Positions 20,770 through 33,669 of a stretch of DNA of 64,000 nucleotides are shown one piece after another. The stretch covers positions 4,858,234-4,922,233 of the forward strand of contig JANAVB010044017.1 in the NCBI GenBank assembly GCA_029216955.1. The letters are read 5' to 3'. The translations under genes and the position numbers were made by a program. Origin of the DNA: Iris pallida. Its lineage: Eukaryota; Streptophyta; Magnoliopsida; Asparagales; Iridaceae. Each line of letters begins with the position of its first letter. The stretch's first letter is position 1. The notes under the pieces were generated by a model that was not told the origin of the DNA, did no database searches, and saw nothing but the letters and a program-made list of their open reading frames with translations.

Positions 20770-23130
20770 GTGGCAGCCAACATAGTATTAGTACAGTTTG
20801 GTAGCTTCCCTCCGACAGAGACTCAAGACGGCGTAGTACCCGTCCCTCGGGCAACAATAGAGATTGTTAATCTTCCACCTCCCCAAGATCAGGCTGCTGG
20901 TCTAGTTTCCCTCACCACATCACGAGGGGAGGTCATGTGGGTCCATCCGGACCTGGTATTTGAAGTGACTCAACCCACACCACCCTCTACTGGCAAAAAG
21001 AATGGTAGAAAGGTCAGATCCTGCCGTACAATCTCGGCAGATGTCGAAGAAGCCACAGCTGTTGTCACCCGGTCGGGTGCGCAATCCCAACCTACATCGG
21101 ATAACGCGGTTGAAGATCATCATCCGGCTACTGCTGATGCTCCAGGACCTTCTCAAACTCTGACAACCGACAAGCCTAGGCCGAAGGAGACTCGCTTTGA
21201 CAAATCTCTCTGAAAAGAGGCACCTTATGGGCTGGAGGGGTCCTACAACTTTGACATCTTGGCACAATTAGCCAACACACCGGCCAAATTATCATTATAC
21301 GAGCTCCTGAGACTCTCCAAAGATGTTCGCATGGCACTGAGCGATGCACTCCAGAATGCCGACGAATATCTGGTTCAGGTCAACCTCATGGGAGAGAGCC
21401 CGCCTGTAAATCTCCAGAACAGCGCTTGCACAAGTACAATGTCCAACATCGTCTTCACTCCGCAGGATATGCTCATTAAATCTAACCTGCACGATCGTCC
21501 GTTGTATTACACTTGATATATCGGAGACGTAAAGGTGGATCGGATGCATATTGATCCCAGTTCTTCCATAAGCATCATCCCGAAGAGTCTGTTGCACCAT
21601 CTTCGCATCCCCATGCATCGCTTGACGCCGACAAGCACCGCCATCAGCGGTTTCAATTCGGGCAGGAGCTACCCGATCGGAAAGATTCGCTTGAAGTGCC
21701 AAATCGGCGATCTGCAGTCGAAAGTGACTTGTTATGTCATAGATGCGGACACTTCCTACAATATTCTCCTGGGGCGTCCTTGGATACATGATTACATGAT
21801 CGTGTCTTCTACGCTGCACCAGTACTTCTAGTATGTCGACAAGCACGGCTTCGTGAGGACAGAATTTGTCGACATCGATCCCTTCAAAGGGGTCGAGTCT
21901 TATTACTCAGACTCCTGCTTGTACGAGAAGTCGAAGAGGTACCTTGTCGAAGGGGATATGCAAGCTCAAACTGAGACAGCAACGGGATCAGAAGAACCTC
22001 TGACGATCCACCTTCAAGCTCGTAAACCTGGCAAGACCGCACCCCTTACGGTCGCTCTGCGTAAGGATGCAATCAGTCTCTCGGCACAAGAAGGGCAAAT
22101 GATAATCCGACTGCCAAGGTCTGGCCAAGCGCCAAAACCCACAACAGAGCCACTGACAATCAGGCTGCCAAGAGCCGGCCAGCCACAAACAGAGAAGCTC
22201 AAACCCTCTGACAAGCCAATAACGATACGTCTTCCCAAAATGAATCGTCAGCCCAATACAAAGTCGGGGACCCCTAGCGAGCCAACAACTTCCCGCCTAG
22301 CATCAAGCACCAAACAGGGGGTCGCTAGTTTGCCAAAAACTCCACGTTCTGTCCCACCAGCGGAACCCCTGATGATTAAGCTGCCCAAGTCATCCTCTCA
22401 GTCTTCATTTATACAGGGGGTAGCTGAAGAAGAACCAGAATTGGCCAAGTATGTGGCTGCTCATACTGATGTTCAATCCGCAGATGATGTAATCCTACTA
22501 GAAAAGATACCTTACTTCATTTTTGAAGGGCTGTCTTTGAACTACCTCGAGCTTGATAAGCTTTGTATAATGTATGTTATGGAACACGGTATAGGCACTC
22601 ACCTACACACGCAAGTGATAAATGTTTACACCGTAAATCAATTTACTCCGGTGGAAGGTGCCTACTTCATAGTCGAGGGAGAAGACCATCTAATCATCTT
22701 CGGCTGGAAGAATGATCCACAGCCCTTCGCAATAGAGGAAGTCGATATCGAATCGGACGCCGGGAGACTGCCTTTTTATCTGTATAGTTCCCAATCCAAG
22801 TACCTCATGCAAAGACAGGGGTATGATCTGGAGACTACACCAGGCTTGAACTACGACACTGGTCAGCGGTTACCTTTACAGTTGCCAGTTTCGGCCAGAA
22901 AACCACGGGATTACTACAACAAGACCCGATGTGGACTGGGTATGTTACGCCTACAACGACCCCTGAATGCTCAGATGAGGAATGCGACTGGCATTCACAC
23001 TCAACCGGATCACCAACTTCTGATTCAGATATCAGCATCGGGGACGTATTCAGGCAAGTCTTATCTGTCAATATGGCATTTGTCGACGCTTACGAAAAAA
23101 AAGAAGACATTCCTGAACTCCTTGAATTAG
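20770..23130 (+). pseudogene. gag C-terminus and protease region of element B
   Basis: Frame-1 pieces (20770-21213, 21259-21516, 21535-21831, 21853-23130) are separated only by stops. The protease active-site segment is HIDPSSSISII (Asp at 21553-21555), with Gly of the DPG triad replaced by Ser, so this copy is unlikely to be active. SGFNSGRSYPIGKIRLKC and YNILLGRPWIHDY are intact. Pro-rich linker repeats follow. A 1-nt loss near 22940 shifts the frame before RT. Confidence 0.85.
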
Positions 23131-24160
23131 AGCCGTGGGCCCAACAGCTAGATGCACAATGGAAAAAATGTTCAAACAAAGAGAGCCTCCTACTGAAGAT
23201 GAAGTTGACCTCGGCAATGAGTCTTCTCCAAAACCAATCTTCGTTAGTAAAAGTCTGGCGGACGAAGAGCAAGAATCGCTGCTACAACTCGTCAAAGAAT
23301 ATATTGATGTGTTCGCCTAGAGTTATGAAGACATGCCAGGGCTAAACCCCGAGATTGTACTTCACAAACTCAACATTCAGTCGGATGTAAAGCCAATCAA
23401 GCAACAACAACAACGCTTTCGCCCGGACATTATGAATGCGATCAAAGCCGAAGTCAACAAACTGATAGCCAGCAGCTTCATTTGTGAGGAACAACATCCG
23501 GACTGTGTCGCCAACATAGTACCGGTCCTCAAGAAAAATAGGAAGATTCGAATCTGCATCGACTTCCGCAATCTGAACGAGGCGTGTCCTAAAGATGAGT
23601 TCCCCCTCCCTATCACGGACATCATGATTGACAACACCTGCGGCTTCGAGCACATATCATTTATGGATGGTTTCTCGGGATACAACCAAATCAAGATATC
23701 TCCCGACGACGAGAAGCACACATCATTCCGAACACCGATTCGCATATACTGCTACACAGTCATGCCTTTTGGTTTAAAGAATGATGGCGCCACGTATCAA
23801 TGGGCCATGAGTGTCATCTTCAGAGACCACTTACGCAAGACCGTGGAGTGCTATGTTGACGACATCACTGTCAAAAGTCGCTATAAGGAAGACCATCTGC
23901 AGTATCTAAGGACGGTATTCGACCTGGTACGAGCGCACAACTTGAAGATGAATCCTACCAAATCCTTCTTGGGCGTATCTAGTAGAAAATTTCTCGGGTT
24001 TATCATTACTGTCCAGGGGATTCATATAGATCCAGAGAAGACAAAGGCAATCATGGAGATGGGTCCCCCGAGAAATCTCCGTGAGCTCCGAGGCCTTCAA
24101 GGGAGGCTAGCTTACATCAGGAGGTTCATTTCCAACTTCTCCAGACGATGTCAGCCATTC
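23131..24160 (+). pseudogene. pol: Reverse transcriptase of element B
   Basis: The 341-codon frame 23333-24358 carries RICIDFRNLNEA, FMDGFSGYNQIKI, MPFGLKNDGATYQWAM and the catalytic YVDD (23852-23863). It reads on into the RNase H module without a break. Upstream connection to the protease is lost by a stop near 23319 and the frameshift near 22940. Ty3-gypsy RT fold. Confidence 0.92.
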
Positions 24161-25255
24161 ACTCACCTCATGAAGAAGGGCGTCTCATTCGTATGGGATG
24201 AAGAATGCCAACGTGCCTTCGACAGCATCAAAGAATACTTGTCGAACCCTCCAGTCCTGGTGGCCCCGGTTGCTGGAAAACTATTCTTGCTCTATGTACG
24301 AGCGATGGAGCATTCTTTCGGCGCTCTGCTAGCACAAAACAACGATGCAGGCCATTAGCAGGCTATATATTACCTCAGTCGAATGATGATGGGGCCGAAA
24401 CATCGATATACCGTCGTGGAGAAGGAGTGCCTCGCCCTGGTGTTCGCCATTCAGAAGACGCGACACTATGTCACGGGACAAACCATACAAGTGATCTCAC
24501 GAGTCAACCCCCTCAGGGTCCTCATGACCAAGCCAGGGGCACTCAGCTCTCACCTCGTTACATAGGCGATATTGTTGTCTCCCTACCACATGATCTTCGT
24601 CCCACAAAAAACTATTAAAGGTCAAGCTCTGGCAGACTTTTTAGCAGCCTATCCAGGTTCGGAGTCAACCAGGATATACGAAGAGATTCCAGATGAGGTT
24701 GCCGACTCACATGTGGCCTCTCATGATACCGTATGGCGAATGTTCTTCGACGGCGCTTCCAGAACTGGGCCCAATGGCAACATCGTCGTTGGAGTCAGAG
24801 TGGTGCTGATTTCTCCCTCTGGGTTGGTGATCAATCGGGCTTATTCCCTTACGGAGCCCTGTTTAAACAATGTGGTCGAGTACAATGCTTTGGTCATTGG
24901 CCTCCGACTTGCAAAGGAACTGGGGGTAGAATACCTTGAAGCATACGACGACTCGCAGTTAATCGTCAATCAGATCTGGGGTTCATATGAAGTCCGTCAT
25001 GAAGACATGATCCCCTATCACCAAACGGCGATCAGCATCATTTCGTCGTTCGAAGGGTTCTTCATAGAACATGTTCCCAGACTCCAAAATATCGAAGCCG
25101 ATGCCTTAGATGGCCTTGCCGCTTCCCTAGCAGTTCCGAACTATGCTCATCACTCGGTAGATGTGATAGGCCACGAACTGGTCTGTCCCAAGAATAACAT
25201 TCAGTTTGTGGTGAGTCATTCTGCTCAGACGGTTGACGAAACACCAGACTGAAGA
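24161..25255 (+). pseudogene. pol: Tandem RNase H modules of element B
   Basis: The gypsy-type module ends at a stop near 24358 (Glu/Gln to TAG) and continues to 24565. The archaeal-type module (FFDGASRTGPNGNIVV, EYNALVIGLRLA, LEAYDDSQLIVNQI) lies within 24572-25252, in frame with RT. In siblings the third motif reads AYGDSQ; here it reads AYDDSQ. Confidence 0.9.
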
Positions 25256-26496
25256 CAGTATTCATAGACTTTGTAGTCTAAGGCATCTTGCCCGAAAACC
25301 CAAAGGAGGCCACCTCTATCAGAAGGCGTTCCCTCAGATTCTTCTATGATACAGAGAAGAAAATACTGTATCGACGATCCTATGATGGATTACTGCTTCG
25401 ATGTCTATCAAATACAGAAGCCGTACGCGAAGCTCATGACGGTGTCTGTGGGGCCCATCAGCCTGGTCCGAAATTACAAGACCGTCTTTGTCGGATGGGC
25501 TATTACTGGCCTACGATGGTAGCAGATGCGATAGACTATGCAAGAAAGTGCAAAGCCTGTCAAGTCCACGCAGATTTCATCCATCAGCTATCCGAGTTTC
25601 TACATCCGACAATGGCGTCCTGTCCATTCGAATCATAGGGAATGGACATCATCGGTCCAATCACTCTACCTTCGTCCCGAGGACATCGTTTTATACTCGC
25701 AATCACAGATTACTTCTCCAAATGGGTGGAAGCGGTTCCGCTTGCAGAAGTAAAGACTTCAAACGTGATCAGCTTCCTCAAGCACCACGTCATCTATCGC
25801 ATTGGATTGCCCCGAAGGATCATCCACGATAATAGTCCACAGTTCACGAGTCACGCCTTCTATCGGTTCTGTGACAAACACCGAATCCAGAATATTACTT
25901 CAACACCATACAACCCAGCGGCTAATGGTTTGGCTGAAGCATTCAACAAAACAATCATCAAGCTTTTCAAGAAGTTCGTGTCATCAAACAAGCACGACTG
26001 GAATGAGAAGCTCGGCAAATACTTATGGGCGTACTGTACTACAGTCCGAACGGCCACGGGGAACACGCCATTCTCCCTGGTATACGGGAGTGAGGCAGTT
26101 CTCCCATTGAAGACTCAAATCCCCTCGCTCCGTGTTGCCCTTACCTATCGATTGGCGACGGACGATAATTACCGTCGCCGGCTACAAGAGTTGGAGGCCT
26201 TGGATGAAAAGCGCCTACTAGCTCAACAATGAATCGAGCTATACCAAGCACGCATCTCGGGAGCCATCAACAAGAAGGTTAAGATCAGAACATTCCAAGT
26301 GGGCGATCTCATTCTGGCAGTTCGGAGGCCGATGGTTATGACTCACAAAATCGCCGACTAATTTCAGCCAAAGTGGGAAGGTCCATTTGTTATTGAGGCT
26401 GTCTTCTCCAACGGTGCTTACCGCCTCGCGAAACAAAATGGAGACTTGCTCATGTTGCCCATCAACGACAAGTTCCTGAAGAAGTATTATGTCTGA
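25256..26496 (+). pseudogene. pol: Integrase of element B
   Basis: 25288-26232 reads through a stop at ~25637 with HDGVCGAHQPG, YARKCKACQVH, GMDIIGPI... (TGG to TAG at W of AWG), GLPRRIIHDN and NGLAEAFNKTI. The C-terminal part continues through stops near 26230 and 26359 to KYYV and stop at 26494-26496. A small deletion near 25255 separates it from RNase H. Confidence 0.9.
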
Positions 26497-26516
26497 AATA
26501 ACATCCTCTAAATCCT

Positions 26517-26625
26517 ATATTATTGAGTTATGTACCCGCTGGTACCGCTAAACTTACATTCTGACTCCATATTCCCCAGATTGTCGAGTTATGTACCTGC
26601 AGGTACCGCTGCACTTACACTCCGG
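26517..26625 (+). repeat. 53-bp repeat, two copies (B)
   Basis: Two GAGTTATGTACC units share the GGTACCGCT mark. This is the shortest array of the three elements. Confidence 0.88.
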
Positions 26626-26839
26626 TCACTCCAGATAAACCTATATCGCGTCTTTTAGGTAGTAAGTCATGTATGATCATACCTCTGAACTTTTTTCCTA
26701 AAAGAGCTCCCTCCTCATGATCCACTACCCGCACTTTCAGTGCACAAAAAAGGGTAACGGATCCATTAATTTCCCAAACAACCACGTCGATGTTACCTCT
26801 GAGTTGTTTCACTTCCGCCAAAAAGAAATCACCTCCTTA

Positions 26840-27200
26840 CATAGACTTCCACGTCCTCATTACCTCTGAGTCGTTCTATGTACCCCTTCATGGAGCTCAC
26901 TCCTGCCACGTCCTCGTTACCTCTAAGTAGGAAGGCTCCATCGAAGAAACCCTCATGCTTGCCACGTCCTCATTACCTCTGAGTAAGTATGTTGGTTCCC
27001 TTTCGACTTATTATCCGTAACCAAAACCGGAGTACGCCAAGGATAATAGGCCCACAAATGTCCACTGTTGACCACAAATATCCTCCGCTGAGTCCACTCC
27101 TGCCATGTCCTCATTACCTCTGAGTAGGAAGACCCCGCGGTAAAACCCCCATACTTGCCACGTCCTCATTACCTCTGAGTAAGTATGTTGGTTTTCTCTC
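26840..27200 (+). repeat. Repeated CC(A/C)CGTCCTCATTACCTCTGAGT block (B)
   Basis: At least five copies of TCCTC(A/G)TTACCTCT precede GAGT/AAGT, alternating with short unique segments. Parts of the block containing the first hairpin are duplicated (26990-27060 and 27180-27260). Confidence 0.82.
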
Positions 27201-27485
27201 GTCTTATTATCCGTATTCTGAACCGGAGTACGCCAAGGATAATAGGTCCACAAATGTCCTCTGCTGACCACAAATGTTGTACCAAATTTCCTGGTACATG
27301 CCCCTCATTTCTCATCATACCCCGGGGGCCCAACTGCTCCATGGCATTCTTTCTCCCGATAACAGGAACATCCATGACCACCTTACCGTAGAATCGTTCT
27401 AGGTATCCCCATCAAATTTGTTATCCATACCTAAAAACCAGGTATGCCAAGGGTAACAGGTCCACAAACAGTCCCCCGGCGGGAC
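27008..27485 (+). other. Three conserved 3' hairpins (B)
   Basis: Hairpins lie at 27008-27048, 27204-27244 and 27420-27457. Inner stems are GTAACC/GAGTAC (imperfect), GTATTC/GAGTAC and ATACCT/AGGTAT. Outer stems are TTATTATCC/GGATAATA twice and GTTATCC/GGGTAAC. Loops contain AACC, followed by the GCCAA bulge. A GTCCC/GGGAC hairpin follows near 27471-27485. Confidence 0.85.
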
Positions 27486-27646
27486 AAACACCACCATAAC
27501 ACCACAAACGCAATAAGCAATACAAATGAAGGGTAGAATAAAACATACTCTTTTATTTGAAAGTCAAAAGTACAACATGTTCTGGGACCATGTCCCTCTC
27601 AAGAAAAGAAAAGAACATAAACAAAAGACGGACATTTATGGAAACC

Positions 27647-28493
27647 CTAGTTATGGGGATGCATATACCATTCCCTCAACCATCTTGCATATGAAGGATC
27701 CACTTGATTAAGATTCTCGTCCGGGACAGGAGGGTCAGAACTTCCAGTACTACTACCCTCAGACTGGGGCTCCTTCTTTGTAGCAGCTTCAATGTTGGGA
27801 GTGTTTCCCTCTCCGATGGGCGCCAGCTCTGCTTCTTGTTCCTCCATTTTGGGTATCACCTCCTCCTTAACGAAAGAAGACTCTTGTGTGATGAAAGGAG
27901 GCAGCATCTCCTCCTTCACAATGATCTCAGGCATGGATGCTGCAAGAATCAAAGACAAAATAGTCAGAAGATGGCTATAAAAATATTTAACAGAGCTCAT
28001 GCAGCTCTGTTTCGGTGGGTCCTTATGGGGTTCTGCTTAACGGAGCCTTATGTGGCCCAGTCCAGATGCGCTTATGCGGTTCGGCTTAGCGGGGCCTTAT
28101 GCGGTACAGTTCAAAGGGGGGCTTATGCGTTCCTGTTTGATGGGGCTTCATGCGGCTCAGTTCAGAGGGACTTATGCGGTTCTATTCAACGGGTCAGTTT
28201 GTAAGGTGCTTATGCGGCCACTATACGACTCGCATACGGCTCGGACATGGGGTATACCCCCATACGGCTCAGACATAGAGCGTACATACGGCACATACAA
28301 TTTGAACAGTTCCATGAAGACGAAGAAGGCTCGCACATAAAATATGCGACATAGCCATAATGGTGGAAGTTCTGAGTTGTGCAATTTCTGCCAAAACCCT
28401 TACCAGTTCGTCGGAATGAACTTCAGGCGCCGCAGTCGACGTAGAGGCCACTCCCTTACCCTTCGCCGCGGCCTTAGAAGTCTTGGGGGCCAT
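27647..28493 (-). pseudogene. Antisense two-exon gene of element B (short acidic cargo)
   Basis: Exon 1 (28493-28404) is 30 codons, MAPKTSKAAAKGKG to a GTAAGG donor. The intron (28403-27940, 464 nt) carries the motif cluster. Exon 2 (27939-27647) starts after TTCTTGCAG and ends YARWLREWYMHPHN and stop. Exon 2 is acidic and has IVKEE and FVKEE motifs. The downstream reading frame expects a phase-1 junction but exon 1 ends in phase 0, so a small indel has broken it. It is homologous over both exons to the A gene, while its exon 2 is unrelated to that of E and F. Function unknown. Confidence 0.72.
28010..28290 (+). repeat. Motif cluster inside the antisense intron (B)
   Basis: About ten variants in element-sense orientation (CTTATGCGGTTC, CTTATGCGGTAC, CATGCGGCTC, TTATGCGGCC, CATACGGCTC twice) are spaced 24-35 bp. 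Confidence 0.82.
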
Positions 28494-28589
28494 CGTTGAT
28501 CGAAGAAGAAGAAGAAGATGACGACAGTTAGGGCAAGAAGAGCTTAAATTGGAAAAGAGAGTAAAGAGTTTCTTTCTCCAAATTACTCT

Positions 28590-28597
28590 TATTTATA
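28590..28597 (-). promoter_or_regulatory. TATA box of the antisense gene (B)
   Basis: TATAAATA on the minus strand lies 104 nt upstream of the ATG at 28493. Confidence 0.7.
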
Positions 28598-28904
28598 GGA
28601 GGACAAAGGGGGGCACGTGGACCGATGAACGCTTTGGTTCGTGTGCTGCAGGCAAAACCGACTACCAGGATTTCGTCCCCTCTCATAAAGGAGATTCACC
28701 CAGGGCAAAAAATCCAAATATTTAATGAACCAACTCTTGGGATTCCTCCAAAAGACGGCTCTAAAACGAATTAAGGGCAATTAATGAGACGCACGCGTGG
28801 CAGGGAGCCCATGCGACTAGGGAGTCTATGCGGCCAGGCATGCCATACGGCCAAGAAGTCCATGCGACCAGAACATCCTATGCGGCCAGCGGAGCTCATA
28901 TAGC

Positions 28905-28973
28905 CATGCTTCTTATTCAAAGTATTTCAATTTTTCAAATTGAAAACTTTGAAGGGGGTCTTGTAGAAGCATG
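28905..28973 (+). other. Polypurine tract inside a nested inverted repeat (B)
   Basis: The outer arms 28905-28913 (CATGCTTCT) and 28965-28973 (AGAAGCATG) flank an AAATTGAAA-type inner hairpin and the tract GAAGGGGGTCT ending at 28961. The bulged base is A where A and F have G. Confidence 0.87.
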
Positions 28974-30353
28974 AAAAAGAACAAGAAAGGCCCATGCGGC
29001 TCAAAACAGAAGAAGCCCATGCGGCTCAAAATAGAAGGAGCCTCATGCGGCTCAGGAATCTATCGGAGCCTCATGCGGCTCAGAAACTCTCCAATAGCCT
29101 CATACGGCTCAGGAGAGGATCACGTGGCCCTATGCAGCTTGCTTTTACAACTGGCCATAAAGTGAATGCTCCCATTAAATACTCTGACATAAAGTGATAA
29201 CTCTGACATTAAAGCTAAAATGATGAACTCTGACATGACGGCGTATTCCTCGGAAAATGAAGAAAATCTCCTATACAGCTGGCACGATCCACCAACCACC
29301 AAAGCTCTCTATGCGGCTGCCACCCCCCATGCGGTTGATGCTCTCATGCGGCTCGGATCGTGGAGACCATCATCATGCGGCTCAAATCTTGAGAAGCCAC
29401 CCCATGCGGCCGCTGTCCTTATGTGGCTCAGATCATGGGGATCATCTCCATGCGGCTCAAATACTGAGAGGCCATGCACATGCAGTCTTGTCATGTAGCT
29501 TGTCTTATGCGGCTCAATTGGAACCCACCCCCATGCGGCTCAGATTTGGGAGGCTACACCTATGCGGCTGCCACCTTCATGCGGTTCAAAACCTAAGAAG
29601 CTACCCTCATGCGGCTGTGGCTCGCGGTTATGACACGTGGCAGAAGATCAGTTTCCCCGTAATGATGATACGTGGCATTAAATCAATCAAGATTTGTCAA
29701 TAAATCCCAACAACCAGATTTAGTGCAATCATCATAATTATCTAAATCAAAGCAGATTTATTGCAATCACGCGAATTAAACACGTGGCAGGAGATCCGAG
29801 CTTCCAAAGATTCATGACAATCAACATTAATTGCCCATAAGGATTTTACACAATCAGCATTAATTGTCCAGATTCGTTGCAATCAAGATTAGTGGTCCAG
29901 ATTAACTGCCAACAAGATAGGATCAAGAAAAATGGCAATTAAATCCCCAAGCTGCCGACTTTTTTAGGGCAATCATTGTAAACCCTAATGATCACACCCC
30001 ATTCCTATAAATAGCAAGGTGCCATTCCCTTATAAAAATAAAGAGAGAGGACCCCCGGCTGGATACAGAGAGAGACAAAGGCATGCACAGAAGAGTCTTC
30101 CCACACGCTCCGAGAGCATTTCTTCATCAGAGCCGAGGCTACATCCGATCGTCCAAGGAGTAAGGCAGAGCTGTCGTCGCTTTCCCGAGCCTCTATCGTC
30201 ACCTCCCAGAATCAAAACTAAACAATTGTACTTAGATTGCTGTACCTAGGTTTTTATTCCTAGGCTTTCTTTGTATGAGCGAGTTTGTATTGTGAAGTAA
30301 AAGTCCAGTCCTCCCATAAAACTGTTCTGTTCTTTTATAATCAATGGCAAACA
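28962..30353 (+). repeat. 3' LTR of element B
   Basis: It starts TGTAGAAGCATGA and ends AATGGCAAACA. Motif clusters lie at 28985-29125 and 29310-29610, with the TATA box at 30006-30013. Several motif copies that are decayed in the 5' LTR (CATACAGCTC, CATGCGGTTC, CATGCGACTC) are intact here. Confidence 0.93.
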
Positions 30354-30358
30354 GGAAT
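30354..30358 (+). repeat. Target-site duplication of element B (right)
   Basis: GGAAT is identical to 16508-16512. Confidence 0.93.
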
Positions 30359-31961
30359 CATGTGACAATATGAAAAGGAATACAATAAAGAGAGAGAAAA
30401 CAATGTAAATACTGTATATATTTGGCAAGATATACTTGCCTGTGGTCCTTGCACAAACCGTAGTCACAATTCGAGGATGAGGGGATGCCGATCTAGGAGC
30501 TATCAATCTATAACACATATCGCACCATGAACCGTGCATGAAAACTATAAATCAATTCTAATGTTCTAGTTCTAAATTCATGGAATAGTGGCTAGTTGGG
30601 TAACAAATCTAATAATAATTAATTCTAGAATAAATTACTTAAAAACATTATTTAACCTAATAATAATCTAAATATAATCTAAACATGCAAGTTTGGCCAT
30701 CAAAAGTCGTGTTTCCCAATTTTGGAAACCATGCCACGCAAATCGAGACGTGCCATTGACTATCTAGTCAAACGCTATGAAATCTAGATTTTGAAAGTGC
30801 ACCTTAGTAGATTTCAGTGCCACGAGTGCGTTGGAATCAACCGTGTCACAAAATCACGCTTTGGTCAAAAAATATCGCCGTTATGGCTAATCGTGACCAA
30901 AATGGTGATCAACCGATCAATTCTGAGTTCAACAGAATAACTAAAATACTAGATGAACGAATTAATTTCTGGAAAACATATATGTCATAGAGCTCTGTGT
31001 TAGCTTTCCGAAACTTCAAACGGTTCATGATTTTGATTTCCGGTCCTCCCGAAATCTCGAAAACACCAAAATGTGTCAAATTTCGGACAACCGACACTCT
31101 ACGAATTTTCCAGAAATTTAAGAATAATATCTACGAAAATAAATTATATAATCAGAAAGATTACCTCGATACGAATCCAACAAAAAAAGGCGCCCGAAAA
31201 GCACGTTGGAGTTGACGGGAATCGCTTCGGGAAGTCGGAAACCCTAGATGAGTTCTCCCATAAAAGGTTGCTAGAATTTAATAAGGGTGGGCGAATATAA
31301 TAATATATATGAGAGAGAGAGGCGGTCACTGTAGCAGTTGGCACCGACAGGTGGGCCCCCCGGGTGGATTTCTGGGTATTTATTTATTTAATTCAGAAAA
31401 TTATTTAAAAATTATTTTAAGTCCAAATAAATCAAAATAAATTGCAGAAAAATGCAGAAAAATTCTAAAAAATTCTAGAAAATATTTCTAAGTGTCTAGA
31501 ATATAAATAAAATATTTCAACACAAAATATCATCGTGTGACCTCGCAGTAAATTCCAAAAACCTATAAAGTATAAATTCTATATGTTTTAATTATATAAA
31601 AATTCCCAAAAAAATCTAAAAAAAAATCCTGAAAATTTCTAACATATTCTAGAAAATATCTTTAGTCATTTAGATCCCAAATAAAAATATTTGGTCCAGA
31701 AATACCCCCGTATGACCTTACTGTAAATCCTGAAAGTCCTTAAAAATAATAAAACCTTAAATATTAAATACCTAAAAATATTCAAAAATTGTAGAAAAAT
31801 ATAAAATAGCTAAATAATACATATATAGGCTATTTAGATGTCATATGACCTTAATATAGTCATAGCCCACATACAAGCTTTGGCATGACTCACAATGACC
31901 ATAAAATTAATCATAAACAAATAAAATTAAAAAAATAAAAAATTTGGGAAGTGGGCTTACA
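30359..31961 (-). repeat. Chromovirus-type LTR (LTR1), high-coordinate part
   Basis: This is the continuation of LTR1 after element B. The far end on the minus strand reads TGT(GT)AAGCCCACTTCCC. AT-rich repeated sequence (AAAAATTCTAGAAAATAT-like blocks, 31440-31840) shows a degenerate ~160-bp duplication. A minus-strand TATATATATT and a nearby CTAGGGTTTCCGAC segment (31220-31310) resemble a promoter and transcript start. No gene is seen. Confidence 0.58.
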
Positions 31962-32985
31962 CATACTAACAGAACATTAAAAGTATCCACCCATAGACAC
32001 ACAGGACACTAGATGCCCAATGGTACAGTAATCTATACACCTGTCAAATTTCCAGGAATTGATGTTCTCTCTATGTGTTCAATCTACACCTCCCAACCGT
32101 AACAACGCATGAAACTACTACATAAAGCCTAACCTGTACATAGGTACCCCTCCCCCCAAGGATTGGTTACCTTTTGAACTTATGTGTGCATACAGGTACT
32201 GATACTTAACTACTTTATCCCTGTGGATCTCCAATAACACTGGCTGTCACCCTTACCCCAAAATTATGCATTCCAACAGTATATGCAGACTATACACACA
32301 TAAGGTGTGGCCTTTCTTCTTGCTTAGGACTGATACGCAATTTGTATATCCACCACTAGGAAACCTATTAATATTTTTGGTTCTTTTATTATACCTCAAG
32401 TCTTCTGTCTAGTGCACAGATATCACCCCTGATTCGCCCTCATGTTCATATACACAGGCACTACCCAATTCTTGACTTCCTACAAGACCTCTGTACCACC
32501 TACCTATACATGTGGATACCCATACACCCACCCTTTGGTACACCAATAGCCAATGCTCTGATACCTATACAGGATCTGATACATAGGTAATTCTACCCAT
32601 ATGACTATATTTCTAGCCAAACAGGGGTTCCTATTGCCATTAAGAAAACTCCTTACCATATGCCATGTACCAATCCAACCCAACTTTGGTTTGTCTCATC
32701 CTCTTTGATACCTATACACGCATACATGTCTTACATAGTACTGCATTAGTCTACACCTACATGTCGTTTGTTCAATACTACAATCACGCACCCACCCATT
32801 GGACGACCTGCTACCTAGACTCCTGGGTGACCCAATATCTGCTACATAGATTGGTCATTGCTTACTACTAATAACAGTTAGAAATCTAACTTCCTTATTA
32901 GCAATAATACGAATGGTTGCACCATTATTCTTATTGGTTAAAGAAAAACAAGGCTGATTTGTTACATGTTTGTATGAGGCTCGAA
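31962..32985. other. Unassigned sequence between LTR1 and LTR2
   Basis: This is C/T-rich sequence with many TACA/TACCT words and no supported frame. The ORFs present (for example near 32665) have no recognisable protein character. It may continue 15111-15413. Confidence 0.4.
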
Positions 32986-33669
32986 TGTAACGCCCCAGAA
33001 CCAGAATATTGGAGAGCGGGGGCGTACATAGCCAGCTACGCATATTAAAGTGCAACCCACCTCTCTATGCGGTCACGGCTGTCTAGATACATGAGGGTTT
33101 AACTACAATCTATCAGTCACCTATGGTCATGAACAAGCCTATTGTCTCAATCTCAAGCAAGCAATAATAGTCACAAGATATCAGAGCACCAAATATACAA
33201 TAGTAAGGCGTCCCATACATTATATATTCGGATGATCATGAAGCTAGTCGTATAAATGTCAAGACTAGCAAGAGTTTTAGTCATACATGATCAACCCTAG
33301 GATTTGTCAATCATGTTACAGCCCGTAGGCAAACAGTAAATAAAGGTGCAATACGAGCTAACACGTGCTCGCCGGCCAAACGCCTCAAAAGAATAATTTT
33401 ACAATAAAGTGGGAGGACAAAAAGAAACCCACTCCTTGCCAGGGTTACGCCTGGTGGTCACCATCTGGCTGGAAGGTAGGTGGATCCTCGGGTGCTGCTC
33501 CGATATCTAGCCATACAAAACCAGCTGGGTCAGACCCCAGAAAGAGCAAGTGCCACAAAGGAGGCTTCACTTAGGAACTAAAACCAGTATATCACAATAG
33601 AATATAAAAGATGATTATAAACGAAACTGATAATAATAAAGATAACAACAGTAAATTATGTACGAAAAA

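Larger units (their letters stand above)
16513..30353 (+). mobile_element. Tat/Ogre-type retrotransposon, copy B (complete, 13.8 kb)
   Basis: It has two LTRs of 1392 bp each (16513-17904 and 28962-30353), an exact 5-bp TSD, PBS, gag-pro-pol with dual RNase H and integrase, two copies of the 53-bp repeat, three 3' hairpins, the short-cargo antisense gene and the polypurine tract hairpin. The first ~120 bp of the LTRs differ at roughly ten positions, so insertion is not recent. gag, PR, RT and RNase H frames are broken by scattered stops and at least two frameshifts. Confidence 0.95.

Noticed and set aside
15409..31966. A target-site duplication for LTR1
   Set aside because: AGTAC on the left and CATAC or TACTA on the right do not match well enough; the right boundary is also uncertain by two bases.
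32665..32871. A possible small gene in the unassigned segment
   Set aside because: The 68-codon frame has low complexity, no recognisable domain and no partner in the similar segment 15111-15413.
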